From Methylobacterium jeotgali (GTDB lineage Bacteria; Pseudomonadota; Alphaproteobacteria; Rhizobiales; Beijerinckiaceae), in NCBI RefSeq assembly GCF_022179345.1, contig NZ_BPQR01000011.1, positions 1-64,000 on the forward strand: a stretch of 64,000 nt of DNA, given 5' to 3'. Shown here in pieces: positions 26,664-38,370 of this stretch. Both the position numbers and the translations under genes were made by a program. Position 1 is the first letter of the stretch. Every line of letters begins with the position of its first letter. The notes under the pieces were generated by a model, which made no database searches, was not told where the DNA came from, and worked only from the letters and a program-made list of their open reading frames with translations.

Positions 26664-27725
26664 TCAGCCCGCCTTGGCCGAGCCGAGGCCGAGGCGCTCG
26701 CCACTGTAGCGGCCCTCGCGGATCGGCCGCCACCAGGACTCGTTGTCGAGATACCACCGCACCGTGTCCTCGAGCGCCTGCTCGAAGCTCCGGGACGGCC
26801 TGTAGCCGACCTCGGCCTCCGCTTTCGACGGATCGATGGCGTAGCGGCGGTCGTGGCCGGGCCGGTCGGCGACGAAGGTGATGAGCCGCTCGTGCGGAGC
26901 GTGCTCGGGCCGCAGCCGGTCAAAGGCCGCGCAGAGCGCCTTCACCACCGCGAGGTTGTTGCGCACCGAGCGCCCGCCGAGCAGATAGGTCTCGCCGACC
27001 CGGCCCCGCTCCAGCACCGCGACGAGGCCGCTTGCGTGGTCCTCGACATGGATCCAGTCGCGCTCGTTCAGGCCGTCGCCGTAGACCGGCAGAGGCTTGC
27101 CCTCCAGCGCGTTGAGGATCATCAGCGGGATTAGCTTCTCGGGGAAGTGGCGCGGCCCGTAGTTGTTCGAGCAGTTCGTCACCAGCACCGGCAGGCCGTA
27201 GGTCTCGTGCCAAGCCCGCGCCAGATGGTCGGAGCCGGCCTTCGAGGCCGAGTAGGGCGAGCGCGGATCGTAGCGGCTCGCCTCGGTGAAGAAGCCGCCC
27301 GGCGGCAGCGAGCCGTAGACCTCGTCCGTGGAGACGTGGAGGAAGCGGAAGGCCTCACGCTCAGCCCCCTCGAGGGACGACCAGTGCCGGCGGGCCGCCT
27401 CCAGCATCACCTGCGTGCCGACGACGTTGGTGCGAATGAAGGCGCCGGGGCCGGTGATCGAGCGGTCGACATGGCTCTCGGCGGCCAGATGCATCACCGC
27501 CTGCGGCCGGGCGGCGGCGAAGGCCTCCTCGACGGCCTGGGCGTCGCAGATGTCCGCCTGCACGAAGCGGTGGCGCGGGTTGCCTTCGAGGGGGCGCAGC
27601 GAGATCGGGTTGGCCGCATAGGTCAGCGCATCGAGGGTGGTCACCTCGTGCCCAAGATCCTCCACGAGATGCAGGACCAGCGCGGATCCGATGAACCCGC
27701 AGCCCCCCGTCACGATGATGCGCAT
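26664..27725 (-). CDS. rfbB: dTDP-glucose 4,6-dehydratase RfbB
   Basis: NAD-dependent dehydratase of 353 residues. Rossmann motif MRIIVTGGCGFIGSAL, HLAAESHVDRSI, the catalytic THR-ASP-GLU triplet in HVSTDEVYGSL, YSASKAGSDHLARAW (Tyr-Lys), NCSNNYGPRHFPEKLIPL and the C-terminal FVADRPGHDRRYAID are all present. ATG 27725 is the family start; 32 bases separate it from the rfbC stop. Second gene of the rhamnose operon. Confidence 0.96.
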   Translation of the reverse strand: MRIIVTGGCGFIGSALVLHLVEDLGHEVTTLDALTYAANPISLRPLEGNPRHRFVQADICDAQAVEEAFAAARPQAVMHLAAESHVDRSITGPGAFIRTNVVGTQVMLEAARRHWSSLEGAEREAFRFLHVSTDEVYGSLPPGGFFTEASRYDPRSPYSASKAGSDHLARAWHETYGLPVLVTNCSNNYGPRHFPEKLIPLMILNALEGKPLPVYGDGLNERDWIHVEDHASGLVAVLERGRVGETYLLGGRSVRNNLAVVKALCAAFDRLRPEHAPHERLITFVADRPGHDRRYAIDPSKAEAEVGYRPSRSFEQALEDTVRWYLDNESWWRPIREGRYSGERLGLGSAKAG

Positions 27726-27757
27726 GGGCGCTCCCTGTCTGGAATGATGGGCGCCTT

Positions 27758-28309
27758 CTAGAACAGGTCCGGCTGATTGCCGAGGGTCGGCGCCCGGCGG
27801 TCCTTGTCGGACAGGTGCGCCTCCTCGGGCTTGAGCGGCCAGGCGATCCCGATCTCGGGGTCGTTCCAGAGCATGCTGCGGTCGTGGGCGGGGCTGTAGT
27901 AGGCGTCGACCTTGTAGGCGACCATCGTGTCCGGCTCGAGGGTGCAGAAGCCGTGGGCGAAGCCCGCCGGGATGAGGAGCTGCTCGCCGCCGGCCGCGTC
28001 GAGGCGCAAGGCGACGTGATGCCCGAAGGTCGGCGAGGCGCGGCGGATGTCGACGGCGACGTCCAGGATGGCGCCGGAGATCACCCGCACGAGCTTCGTC
28101 TGCGCGGCCGGGGCGATCTGGAAGTGCAGGCCCCGGATGGTGCCGGCGGGCTTCGTGAGGGACTGGTTGTCCTGCACGAAGGCGATCTCGAAGCCGGCCC
28201 GCGCCAGCATGTCCGCCCGGTAGACCTCCGAGAACCAGCCCCGATCGTCGCCGTGGCGAGTGGGGATGATCCGCTTCACGGCCGGAATGGCCGTATCGAT
28301 CACCTGCAT
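27758..28309 (-). CDS. rfbC: dTDP-4-dehydrorhamnose 3,5-epimerase RfbC
   Basis: Cupin epimerase of 183 residues. Motifs in order: RHGDDRGWFSEVYR, QDNQSLTKPAGTIRGLHFQ (catalytic His in RGLHFQ), VAVDIRRASPTFGHH, IPAGFAHGFCTLEPDTMVAYKVDAYYSP. ATG 28309 is preferred since GGAG lies eight bases upstream; GTG 28318 would overlap that site. First gene of the rhamnose operon and divergent from the ABC ATPase gene. Confidence 0.94.
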   Translation of the reverse strand: MQVIDTAIPAVKRIIPTRHGDDRGWFSEVYRADMLARAGFEIAFVQDNQSLTKPAGTIRGLHFQIAPAAQTKLVRVISGAILDVAVDIRRASPTFGHHVALRLDAAGGEQLLIPAGFAHGFCTLEPDTMVAYKVDAYYSPAHDRSMLWNDPEIGIAWPLKPEEAHLSDKDRRAPTLGNQPDLF

Positions 28310-28504
28310 CGGCCGCACTCCACGATTTGCGGGATCGTCGCACCCCGCCGATCCCGTTACATCGGGCAGTCGGGGCCGGCCGGCAATTTGTCAAGCAATG
28401 CGAACTGCCGAAACCCAACGGGCGGCCGTACGCGTCATCCTCAGATTCGCCGCTTTCCCGCGGCAAGGCCGTCGAACGGGTCAATCCTCCCTGGAGCGCC
28501 GCCA

Positions 28505-29158
28505 GTGATCCGGTTCGAGAACGTCACCAAGATCTACCGCACCGACGGCCATCGCCGCACAATCCTGGAACGCGTGTCGCTCACCCTGAAGCCGGGCATC
28601 AGCTACGGCATCCTGGGGATCAACGGCGCCGGCAAGTCCACGACCATGCGGCTCATCGGCGGCACCGAGGAGCCGACGAGCGGCCGCATCAAGCGAGGCC
28701 TGCGCGTGTCCTGGCCGCTGGGCTTCGCCGGCGGATTCCACCCGATGATGACGGGCCGCGACAACGTCATCTTCGTGGCGCGCATCTACGGCGAGAACCC
28801 GAAGCGCGTGCTTGAGTTCGTCGAGGACTTCTCGGAGCTCGGCAGCTATCTCGACGTGCCGATCCGAACCTACTCCTCCGGTATGGGCCAGCGCCTCGCC
28901 TTCGGCATGAGCATGGCGATCCCGTTCGACTGCTACCTCATCGACGAGGTGACGGCGGTCGGCGACTCGCGCTTCCAGAAGCGCTGCGTCGAGGCGTTCT
29001 CGGCCCGGCGCGAGAACGCGGACGTCATCATGGTCTCGCACGACATGGAGACGATCCGCACCTGGTGCACGCAGGGCGTCGTGCTCCTCAACGGCCGCGC
29101 GATCATCTACGAGGACGTGAACGACGCCATCGAGGTCTACCGGCGGCTGAACGCCTGA
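28505..29158 (+). CDS. Polysaccharide-export ABC ATPase (KpsT/Wzt type)
   Basis: ATPase of 217 residues for ABC-type capsule or O-antigen export. Walker A is GINGAGKST, signature TYSSGMGQRLAFG, Walker B CYLIDEV, followed by the H-loop in VSHDMETI. The segment FAGGFHPMMTGRDNVIFVARIYG is characteristic of KpsT/Wzt exporters. Its short length without a C-terminal carbohydrate-binding domain favours KpsT. GTG 28505 is chosen for GGAG eight bases ahead. It precedes a KpsE-like gene; no permease gene is nearby. Confidence 0.9.
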   Translation: MIRFENVTKIYRTDGHRRTILERVSLTLKPGISYGILGINGAGKSTTMRLIGGTEEPTSGRIKRGLRVSWPLGFAGGFHPMMTGRDNVIFVARIYGENPKRVLEFVEDFSELGSYLDVPIRTYSSGMGQRLAFGMSMAIPFDCYLIDEVTAVGDSRFQKRCVEAFSARRENADVIMVSHDMETIRTWCTQGVVLLNGRAIIYEDVNDAIEVYRRLNA

Positions 29159-29261
29159 GACGCGGGATCAGGACACGGTTTCGCCGCCAGCGCGTGTCAG
29201 GCGGCTCTCGCGGGGCCGGCGCGCCTTCCCCGCCGAGCGGGAAGGATGGACGACAGGATCG

Positions 29262-30506
29262 ATGAACGCCGAGATCCGCAATCCTCAGGGACAGCCGCTG
29301 ACGACGGCCGACCGCTCGGCCGCGGTGGCCGAATCCCTGCGCCAGATCGCCCGCGTCTCCCGTTTCGCGGACCGCAAGAAGGGCATCCGCTCCTATCAGA
29401 GCCACGTGAAGAGCGACCCCTGGGTGCCGGTGCTCTTCGTCGTGTGCTTCCTGATCCCGGCGCTGGCCGGCGCGGTCTACTACGGCCTGATCGCCTCCGA
29501 CCGCTACGTCACCGAGGCGCGCTTCGCCCTGCGTCCGGCCCTCGGCTCCTCGGAGAAGGCGTCGCCCGAGCAGGTCGGGACCAACGCGGGCTCTCCGAGC
29601 CACGCCATGGTGGCGCAGGACACGCTGATCACCTACGCCTACATCCACAGCCGCGCGATGATCGAGGCCGTCTCGGCCAAGATTCCGTTGCGGGAGATCT
29701 TCAGCCGCAGCAGCATCGACTATCTGTCCCGCTTCGACGCCAGCGAGCCGATCGAGATCCTCGCCAAGTACTGGCGCAACCGGGTCACGACGGAGGTGGA
29801 GGCGGGCTCGGGCTTCATCACCCTCACCGTCAACGCCTTCGATGCGGCCGAGTCCCTCGCCATCACCCAGGCCATCATCGCCGAGGCCGAGCGGATGGTG
29901 AACGCGCTGAGCACCACGGCCCGCAACGATGCGCTCGCCGAGAGCACCCGGGAGCTCAAGCTCGCCGAGGACCGCATGACGCGCATCCGCCTCGCCGTGC
30001 GCGACCTGCGCAACCGCGACGGCGTGCTCGACGCTCAGAAGACCAATGATTCCAATCTCAAGGTCGTCGGCGAATTGCGCGCGAACCGCATCAAGCTCGC
30101 CGTCGATCTCACGATGTCGCAGCGCGACCTCGGGCCGGAATCGCGCCGCATCCTCGACCTCAAGGCACAGATCAAGGACATCGACGAGAACATCGCCCGC
30201 ATCGAGCGGGCCTCGGCCAGCGTCGATCCGGAGCAGAAGCGGCTCCTGTCCGACGCGCTGACGCGGTTCGAGGCGCTCGACAACGAGCGCAAGGACGCGG
30301 AGAAATACTATGCGAAGGTGCTTGCCGCGAGCGAGCGCGCCCGCATCATGGCCGCCCGTCAGGTCGAGTTCTTCAACCTCGTCGTGACCCCGGTGCTCGC
30401 CGAGTCCTCGCAGCAGCCCCGGCGCCTGCTCATGACGAGCCTGATCGCGGCGGGCGGCGCCGTGCTGTTCGCCGCCGCCCTGTTCGCGCGCAAGCAGATG
30501 GTCTGA
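29262..30506 (+). CDS. KpsE-like capsule export inner-membrane/periplasmic protein
   Basis: About 414 residues of the polysaccharide co-polymerase 3/KpsE (RkpR, BexC) type. Cytosolic N-terminus, first TM near residues 50-75 (VPVLFVVCFLIPALAGAVYYG), a long helical periplasmic region with heptad-like stretches (AESTRELKLAEDRMTRIRLAVRDL; ALDNERKDAEKYYAKVLAASERAR), and a second TM at the end (LLMTSLIAAGGAVLFAAALFA). In export systems it links the ABC transporter to the outer-membrane polysaccharide channel. It follows the ABC ATPase by about 100 bases. Confidence 0.85.
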   Translation: MNAEIRNPQGQPLTTADRSAAVAESLRQIARVSRFADRKKGIRSYQSHVKSDPWVPVLFVVCFLIPALAGAVYYGLIASDRYVTEARFALRPALGSSEKASPEQVGTNAGSPSHAMVAQDTLITYAYIHSRAMIEAVSAKIPLREIFSRSSIDYLSRFDASEPIEILAKYWRNRVTTEVEAGSGFITLTVNAFDAAESLAITQAIIAEAERMVNALSTTARNDALAESTRELKLAEDRMTRIRLAVRDLRNRDGVLDAQKTNDSNLKVVGELRANRIKLAVDLTMSQRDLGPESRRILDLKAQIKDIDENIARIERASASVDPEQKRLLSDALTRFEALDNERKDAEKYYAKVLAASERARIMAARQVEFFNLVVTPVLAESSQQPRRLLMTSLIAAGGAVLFAAALFARKQMV

Positions 30507-30509
30507 GCC

Positions 30510-31184
30510 TCAGCGGCGGGTCACCGTCTCGCCGGGAAGCAGCGTCGTCCCGGTCTCGGTGTCGAGGCCGGTCGTGGTGGAGGCCGCCGCGCCGATGGCC
30601 TGCGATCCGACCTCGTCGGTCGCCGGCCGGGCCGTGGCCGTCCCGCCGGTCCATCCCGTCGCACGCCAGTTCTCGGCGCGCTCGTCGAGATCGATGGAGC
30701 CGTGCCGGTCGAGGACCGCCAGCGCCCGGTCGGCGCGATCCTCTTCGACGCGGGCCGAAACCAGGGTGCCGCCCCGGCGCACGCCCTCGGCATAGGCCTC
30801 CGCTTCCGCCTCGCTCAGGCCCGCTCCGGTCAGCGCGCCGAGAAGCCCTCCGGCGGCCGCGCCGAGTCCCGCGCCCGTTACCGTGGCGACGAGCCAGCCG
30901 GCCGCCACCACGGGCCCGACTCCGGGAATGGCGAGGGCGCCGAGGCCGGCGAGCAGTCCCGCGCCCCCTCCGATCACCGTGCCCAGCGTGGCGCCGACCC
31001 CGGCGCCGTCCGCCGCCTCGCCGCCCGGCCGCTCGACGGAGCCCGCGCGCTCGGAGGTCGATGCATCGTCCCTCGCGACGATCGAGATGTCGGCATGCGG
31101 AATGCCCTCCGCCTCGAGCCGGTCGACCGCGGCGGCGGCGCGCTCGTAATCGTCGAACAGGGCGGTGATGGTGCGTGTGGCCAA
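30510..31184 (-). CDS. General stress protein 17M-like, glycine-rich membrane protein
   Basis: About 224 residues. The N-terminal TITALFDDYERAAAAVDRLEAEGIPHADISIVARDD matches the YflT/general stress protein 17M-type domain. A long glycine/alanine hydrophobic hairpin (GATLGTVIGGGAGLLAGLGALAIPGVGPVVAAG and VTGAGLGAAAGGLLGALTGAG) follows, then a second alpha/beta repeat with GGTLVSARVEEDRADRALAVLDRHG. Function unknown; family members are stress-induced. Convergent with the KpsE-like gene (3-base gap), divergent from flhA. Confidence 0.8.
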   Translation of the reverse strand: MATRTITALFDDYERAAAAVDRLEAEGIPHADISIVARDDASTSERAGSVERPGGEAADGAGVGATLGTVIGGGAGLLAGLGALAIPGVGPVVAAGWLVATVTGAGLGAAAGGLLGALTGAGLSEAEAEAYAEGVRRGGTLVSARVEEDRADRALAVLDRHGSIDLDERAENWRATGWTGGTATARPATDEVGSQAIGAAASTTTGLDTETGTTLLPGETVTRR

Positions 31185-31213
31185 GGCCCTCTCCTCTTCG
31201 GATGCTCTCGGTC

Positions 31214-31238
31214 AAGCGAGGCGCACGGGGTTGGTTCC
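31214..31238 (-). promoter_or_regulatory. Possible weak EcfG-type promoter for the stress-like gene
   Basis: On the minus strand GGAAC (31234-31238) is followed after 16 bases by GCTT (31214-31217). The general-stress consensus is GGAAC-N16/17-CGTT, so only the -35 half matches fully. Placed about 30 bases before the start at 31184. Confidence 0.25.
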
Positions 31239-31246
31239 GGCCCGCG

Positions 31247-31262
31247 TTAACCCTCCGCTAAC
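31247..31262 (+). promoter_or_regulatory. CtrA-like binding site upstream of flhA
   Basis: TTAA (31247-31250), seven bases, then CTAAC (31258-31262) matches the alphaproteobacterial CtrA consensus TTAA-N7-TTAAC at eight of nine positions. It lies about 78 bases before the flhA ATG. CtrA control of flagellar genes is established in the class; binding here is an inference. Confidence 0.5.
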
Positions 31263-31339
31263 CGTACGGGCGGCAAATCTTGCCGGGTGCCGCGCGTCTC
31301 GCGCGGAGCGCCGCGTGCGCGAGAGGATGCTGCCCCGAG

Positions 31340-33478
31340 ATGGCTGAGACGGCGACCGGGCGGAGCGTCGGCGGAGCGTTCCCGAGCTTCTCCTCGTTCC
31401 AGATGCCGACCCGCGACAGCCTTCAGGCGCTGTCGAAGCGCTCGGACCTGTTCTTCGCGACCGCGGTCATGGGCATCCTCACGGTGCTCATCTTCCCGCT
31501 ACCGGCGATCCTGCTCGACCTGCTGCTCGCGGTCTCGATCATCATGTCGGTCCTCATCATGATGACCGGCCTGTTCATCGACAATCCGCTCGAGTTCACG
31601 GTCTTCCCGACGCTGCTCCTCATCGCCACGATGCTGCGGCTGGCGCTGAACCTCGCCTCCACCCGCCTCATCCTCGGCCACGGTCACGAGGGCACGGCGG
31701 CGGCCGGCCACGTCATCGAGGCCTTCGGCAACTTCGTGATGGGCGGCAACTTCGTCATCGGGATCATCGTGTTCGCGATCCTGATCATCGTGAACTTCGT
31801 CGTCATCACGAAGGGCTCGGGCCGCATCGCCGAGGTCGCGGCCCGCTTCACCCTCGACGCCATGCCCGGCAAGCAGATGGCGATCGACGCCGACCTCTCG
31901 GCGGGGCTCATCGACGAGAAGACGGCCAAGGCGCGGCGCTCGGCGCTCGAGGAGGAATCGTCCTTCTTCGGCGCCATGGACGGCGCCTCGAAGTTCGTGC
32001 GCGGCGATGCCATCGCGGCGCTCCTGATCACCTTCATCAACGTGGTCGGCGGCATCATCATCGGCGTCGCCCAGCAGGGCATGCCGTTCGCGGGCGCCGC
32101 CAAGACCTACACGCTCCTCACCATCGGCGACGGTCTCGCCTCGCAGGTGCCGGCGCTGATCGTCTCGACGGCGGCCGGCATCCTCGTCTCGAAGGCGGGC
32201 GTGAAGGGCTCCGCCGACAAGGCGCTCGGCAAACAGCTCGCCGCCTACCCGAAGGCGCTCGGCATGTCGGCGGGTGTCATGGTGCTGATCGCGCTCCTGC
32301 CCGGGATGCCGATGCTGCCCTTCCTGCTGCTTGGAGCGGGCTCCGGCTACGCGGCCTGGCGCATCGCCAAGACCGCCAAGGAGGCGCCCGTGCTCGATGC
32401 GGACGGCGCGCCGGTTGCACCGGGCGCCGCGGCGGCCCCGAAGGAGGAGACCGTCACGGACCTCCTCAAGCTCGACGATCTCAAGCTCGAGATGGGCTAC
32501 GCGCTCCTCGCGCTCGTCAACGGCGAGGGCCAGGACCGGCTCACCGAGCAGATCAAGGCGCTCCGCCGCCAGCTCGCCGCCGACCTCGGCTTCGTGATGC
32601 CCTCCGTGCGCATCCTCGACAACGTGCAGCTCGACGCCAACGCCTACGTGGTGCGGGTGAAGGAGATCGAGGCCGGCACGGGCCAGATCTTCCCCGGCCA
32701 GTTCATGGCCATGGACCCGATGGGGGGCCAGGTGCAGCTTCCCGGCCAGCACATGCTGGAGCCGACCTTCGGGCTGCCCGCCACCTGGATCGATGCGTCG
32801 CTGCGCGATCAGGCGCAGCTCAAGGGCTACACCGTGGTGGATGCGGCGACCGTGGTCTCGACGCACCTCACCGAGATCATCAAGGCGCACGTCTCCGAGC
32901 TCCTCAACCATGTCGAGGTACAGAAGCTGCTCCGCGAGCTGCCGAAGGAGCACGGCGACCTCCTCAAGGAGGTGGTGCCGAGCCAGATCTCGACCACCGG
33001 CGTGCAGCGGGTGCTCCAGTTCCTGCTGGCGGAGCGGGTCTCGATCCGCGACCTCGGCGCCATCGTGGAGGGCATCGCCGAGGTGGCGGGTGCCGTGAAG
33101 AACCCCCGCGACATCGTCGAGCACGTGCGTGCCCGCCTCGGCCGCCAGATCTGCGCGCAGTACCAGGGCATGGACGGCACGCTGCCGATCATCACGATGT
33201 CGCCGGCCTGGGAGCAGGCCTTCCTCGACTCGATCGTCGGCGAGCGCGAGGAGCGCTACCTCGCCATGCAGCCCTCGAAGCTGACCGAGTTTGTCAACAC
33301 CGTCCGCGACCGCTTCGAGACGGCCGCCAAGATGGGCGAGATGCCCGTGCTCGTGACCTCGCAGCAGACGCGGCCCTTCGTACGCTCGATCATCGAGCGC
33401 TTCCGCCGCGAGACGCCGGTGATGAGCCAGGCCGAGATCCACCCGCGGGCGCGCCTGCGAACGGTGGGCTCGGTCTGA
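31340..33478 (+). CDS. flhA: Flagellar export apparatus protein FlhA
   Basis: About 712 residues, the gate subunit of the flagellar type III secretion machine. N-terminal half has about eight TM helices with the FHIPEP-type core (LRLALNLASTRLIL, VITKGSGRIAEVAARFTLDAMPGKQMAIDADL); the C-terminal cytosolic domain (VTDLLKLDDLKLEMGYALLALV onward) binds chaperone-substrate complexes. Sequence closer to FlhA than to virulence SctV. ATG 31340 is chosen; earlier frame is arginine/cysteine-rich. No other flagellar gene is in the window. Confidence 0.95.
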   Translation: MAETATGRSVGGAFPSFSSFQMPTRDSLQALSKRSDLFFATAVMGILTVLIFPLPAILLDLLLAVSIIMSVLIMMTGLFIDNPLEFTVFPTLLLIATMLRLALNLASTRLILGHGHEGTAAAGHVIEAFGNFVMGGNFVIGIIVFAILIIVNFVVITKGSGRIAEVAARFTLDAMPGKQMAIDADLSAGLIDEKTAKARRSALEEESSFFGAMDGASKFVRGDAIAALLITFINVVGGIIIGVAQQGMPFAGAAKTYTLLTIGDGLASQVPALIVSTAAGILVSKAGVKGSADKALGKQLAAYPKALGMSAGVMVLIALLPGMPMLPFLLLGAGSGYAAWRIAKTAKEAPVLDADGAPVAPGAAAAPKEETVTDLLKLDDLKLEMGYALLALVNGEGQDRLTEQIKALRRQLAADLGFVMPSVRILDNVQLDANAYVVRVKEIEAGTGQIFPGQFMAMDPMGGQVQLPGQHMLEPTFGLPATWIDASLRDQAQLKGYTVVDAATVVSTHLTEIIKAHVSELLNHVEVQKLLRELPKEHGDLLKEVVPSQISTTGVQRVLQFLLAERVSIRDLGAIVEGIAEVAGAVKNPRDIVEHVRARLGRQICAQYQGMDGTLPIITMSPAWEQAFLDSIVGEREERYLAMQPSKLTEFVNTVRDRFETAAKMGEMPVLVTSQQTRPFVRSIIERFRRETPVMSQAEIHPRARLRTVGSV

Positions 33479-33500
33479 TCCCTCCGGAACGACCCCGGGA

Positions 33501-34409
33501 TCAGGCCGCCCGGCGCAGCCGCTCGGGCAGGATGCGGTGGCCGTCGGGCGCCGCCTCGATCAGGCGGCGCAGCCGCTCGACATCGGCGTGGTTGTCCGAG
33601 AGCAGGTCGGTCACGTCGCCGTCGAGGATCGCGTCGACGTGCCGGCAGCGGCGGCCGTTGCGGCCGGCCTGACAGGAACAGCGCAGGTAGAGGCCCGTCA
33701 CGCGCGGCTCCGAGCGGACGGCGTAGCGGTTGCCGGTGCTGCCGCGGATGGTGAAGGCGATCTCTTTCGGCGCGGCGGACCCACGGGCCGCCCGGGCGGC
33801 GGCGACGGCGCGGCCGGTCACCCCGTCGGGCCGGGCGCCATAGGGCGGCGGCGCGGCCGGAACGGCCGTCGCCGGCATGGCCAGCGCGTGGGTGAGACCG
33901 AGCACGCTGCCGGCGTCGAGCGCGCGGACCGCGGCGAGCGCGATCTCGGCGCAGGCATAGGCATCCTCGCCGGCATCGTGGTGCTGGAAGCGGATGCCGA
34001 GGCGCCGGGCGACCTTGCCGAGCCCGCAGCCCTCCGGGTCCGGGAAGACCTGCCGGGCGATCCGCACGGTGCAGAGATAGGCGAGCGCCGGGGTCGGCAA
34101 CCCGTAGGCGGCGAGCGATGCGCGCAGCACGCCGATGTCGAAGGTGGCGTTGTGGGCGAGGATCAGCCCCTGCGCGAGGTCCGGCAGGAACTCGGCCATC
34201 GCCTCGGGAAAGGTCGGGGCGTCGCGCACATCCGCCGGCAGGATGCCGTGGACGCGGATGTTGCCCGGCGAGAAGCGCATCTCCGGCGGCCGGATCAGGC
34301 GGGACTCCCGCCGCACCACCCGGTCGCCCTCGATCCAGGCGAGGCCGACCGCACAGGCGCTGTCGCGCCGCTCGTTGGCCGTCTCGAAGTCGAGGGCGAG
34401 GACCGTCAT
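33501..34409 (-). CDS. DnaQ-like DEDDh exonuclease with C-terminal SWIM zinc finger
   Basis: 302 residues. The first 165 form a 3'-5' exonuclease of the DnaQ/epsilon family: DFE at 7-9, Asp91 in HNATFDIGVL, and His144/Asp149 in HHDAGEDAYA complete the DEDDh set. After a linker rich in alanine and proline, Cys244-x-Cys246, Cys255 and His257 form a CxC-x8-CxH SWIM zinc finger, a DNA- or protein-binding module. The combination is unusual and the role unknown; nucleic-acid repair or maturation is plausible given ligA directly upstream on the same strand. Confidence 0.82.
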   Translation of the reverse strand: MTVLALDFETANERRDSACAVGLAWIEGDRVVRRESRLIRPPEMRFSPGNIRVHGILPADVRDAPTFPEAMAEFLPDLAQGLILAHNATFDIGVLRASLAAYGLPTPALAYLCTVRIARQVFPDPEGCGLGKVARRLGIRFQHHDAGEDAYACAEIALAAVRALDAGSVLGLTHALAMPATAVPAAPPPYGARPDGVTGRAVAAARAARGSAAPKEIAFTIRGSTGNRYAVRSEPRVTGLYLRCSCQAGRNGRRCRHVDAILDGDVTDLLSDNHADVERLRRLIEAAPDGHRILPERLRRAA

Positions 34410-34473
34410 GCTTCCCGCGTCCGGGCGCAGGAGCCGCGCCCGCGCCCAGGTCTATGGCCGGCGGACTCGCCGT

Positions 34474-38311
<3,838 letters not shown>

Positions 38312-38317
38312 GGCGAC

Positions 38318-38355
38318 GGCGGGAGCGGCCCCGACGGATACGGCCGCCCCCGCCT
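38318..38355. terminator. GC hairpin between convergent genes
   Basis: GGCGGG-A-GCGGCC (from 38318) can pair with GGCCGC-CC-CCCGCC (to about 38355) with a small bulge. It separates the small secreted-protein gene from the 3' end of the molybdopterin oxidoreductase gene. No T-run. Confidence 0.4.
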
Positions 38356-38370
38356 CGGCAGGCGTCGCGC

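Noticed and set aside
31499..33442. 647-codon minus-strand frame over flhA
   Set aside because: Antisense shadow, rich in His, Arg and Asp; FlhA is intact on the plus strand.
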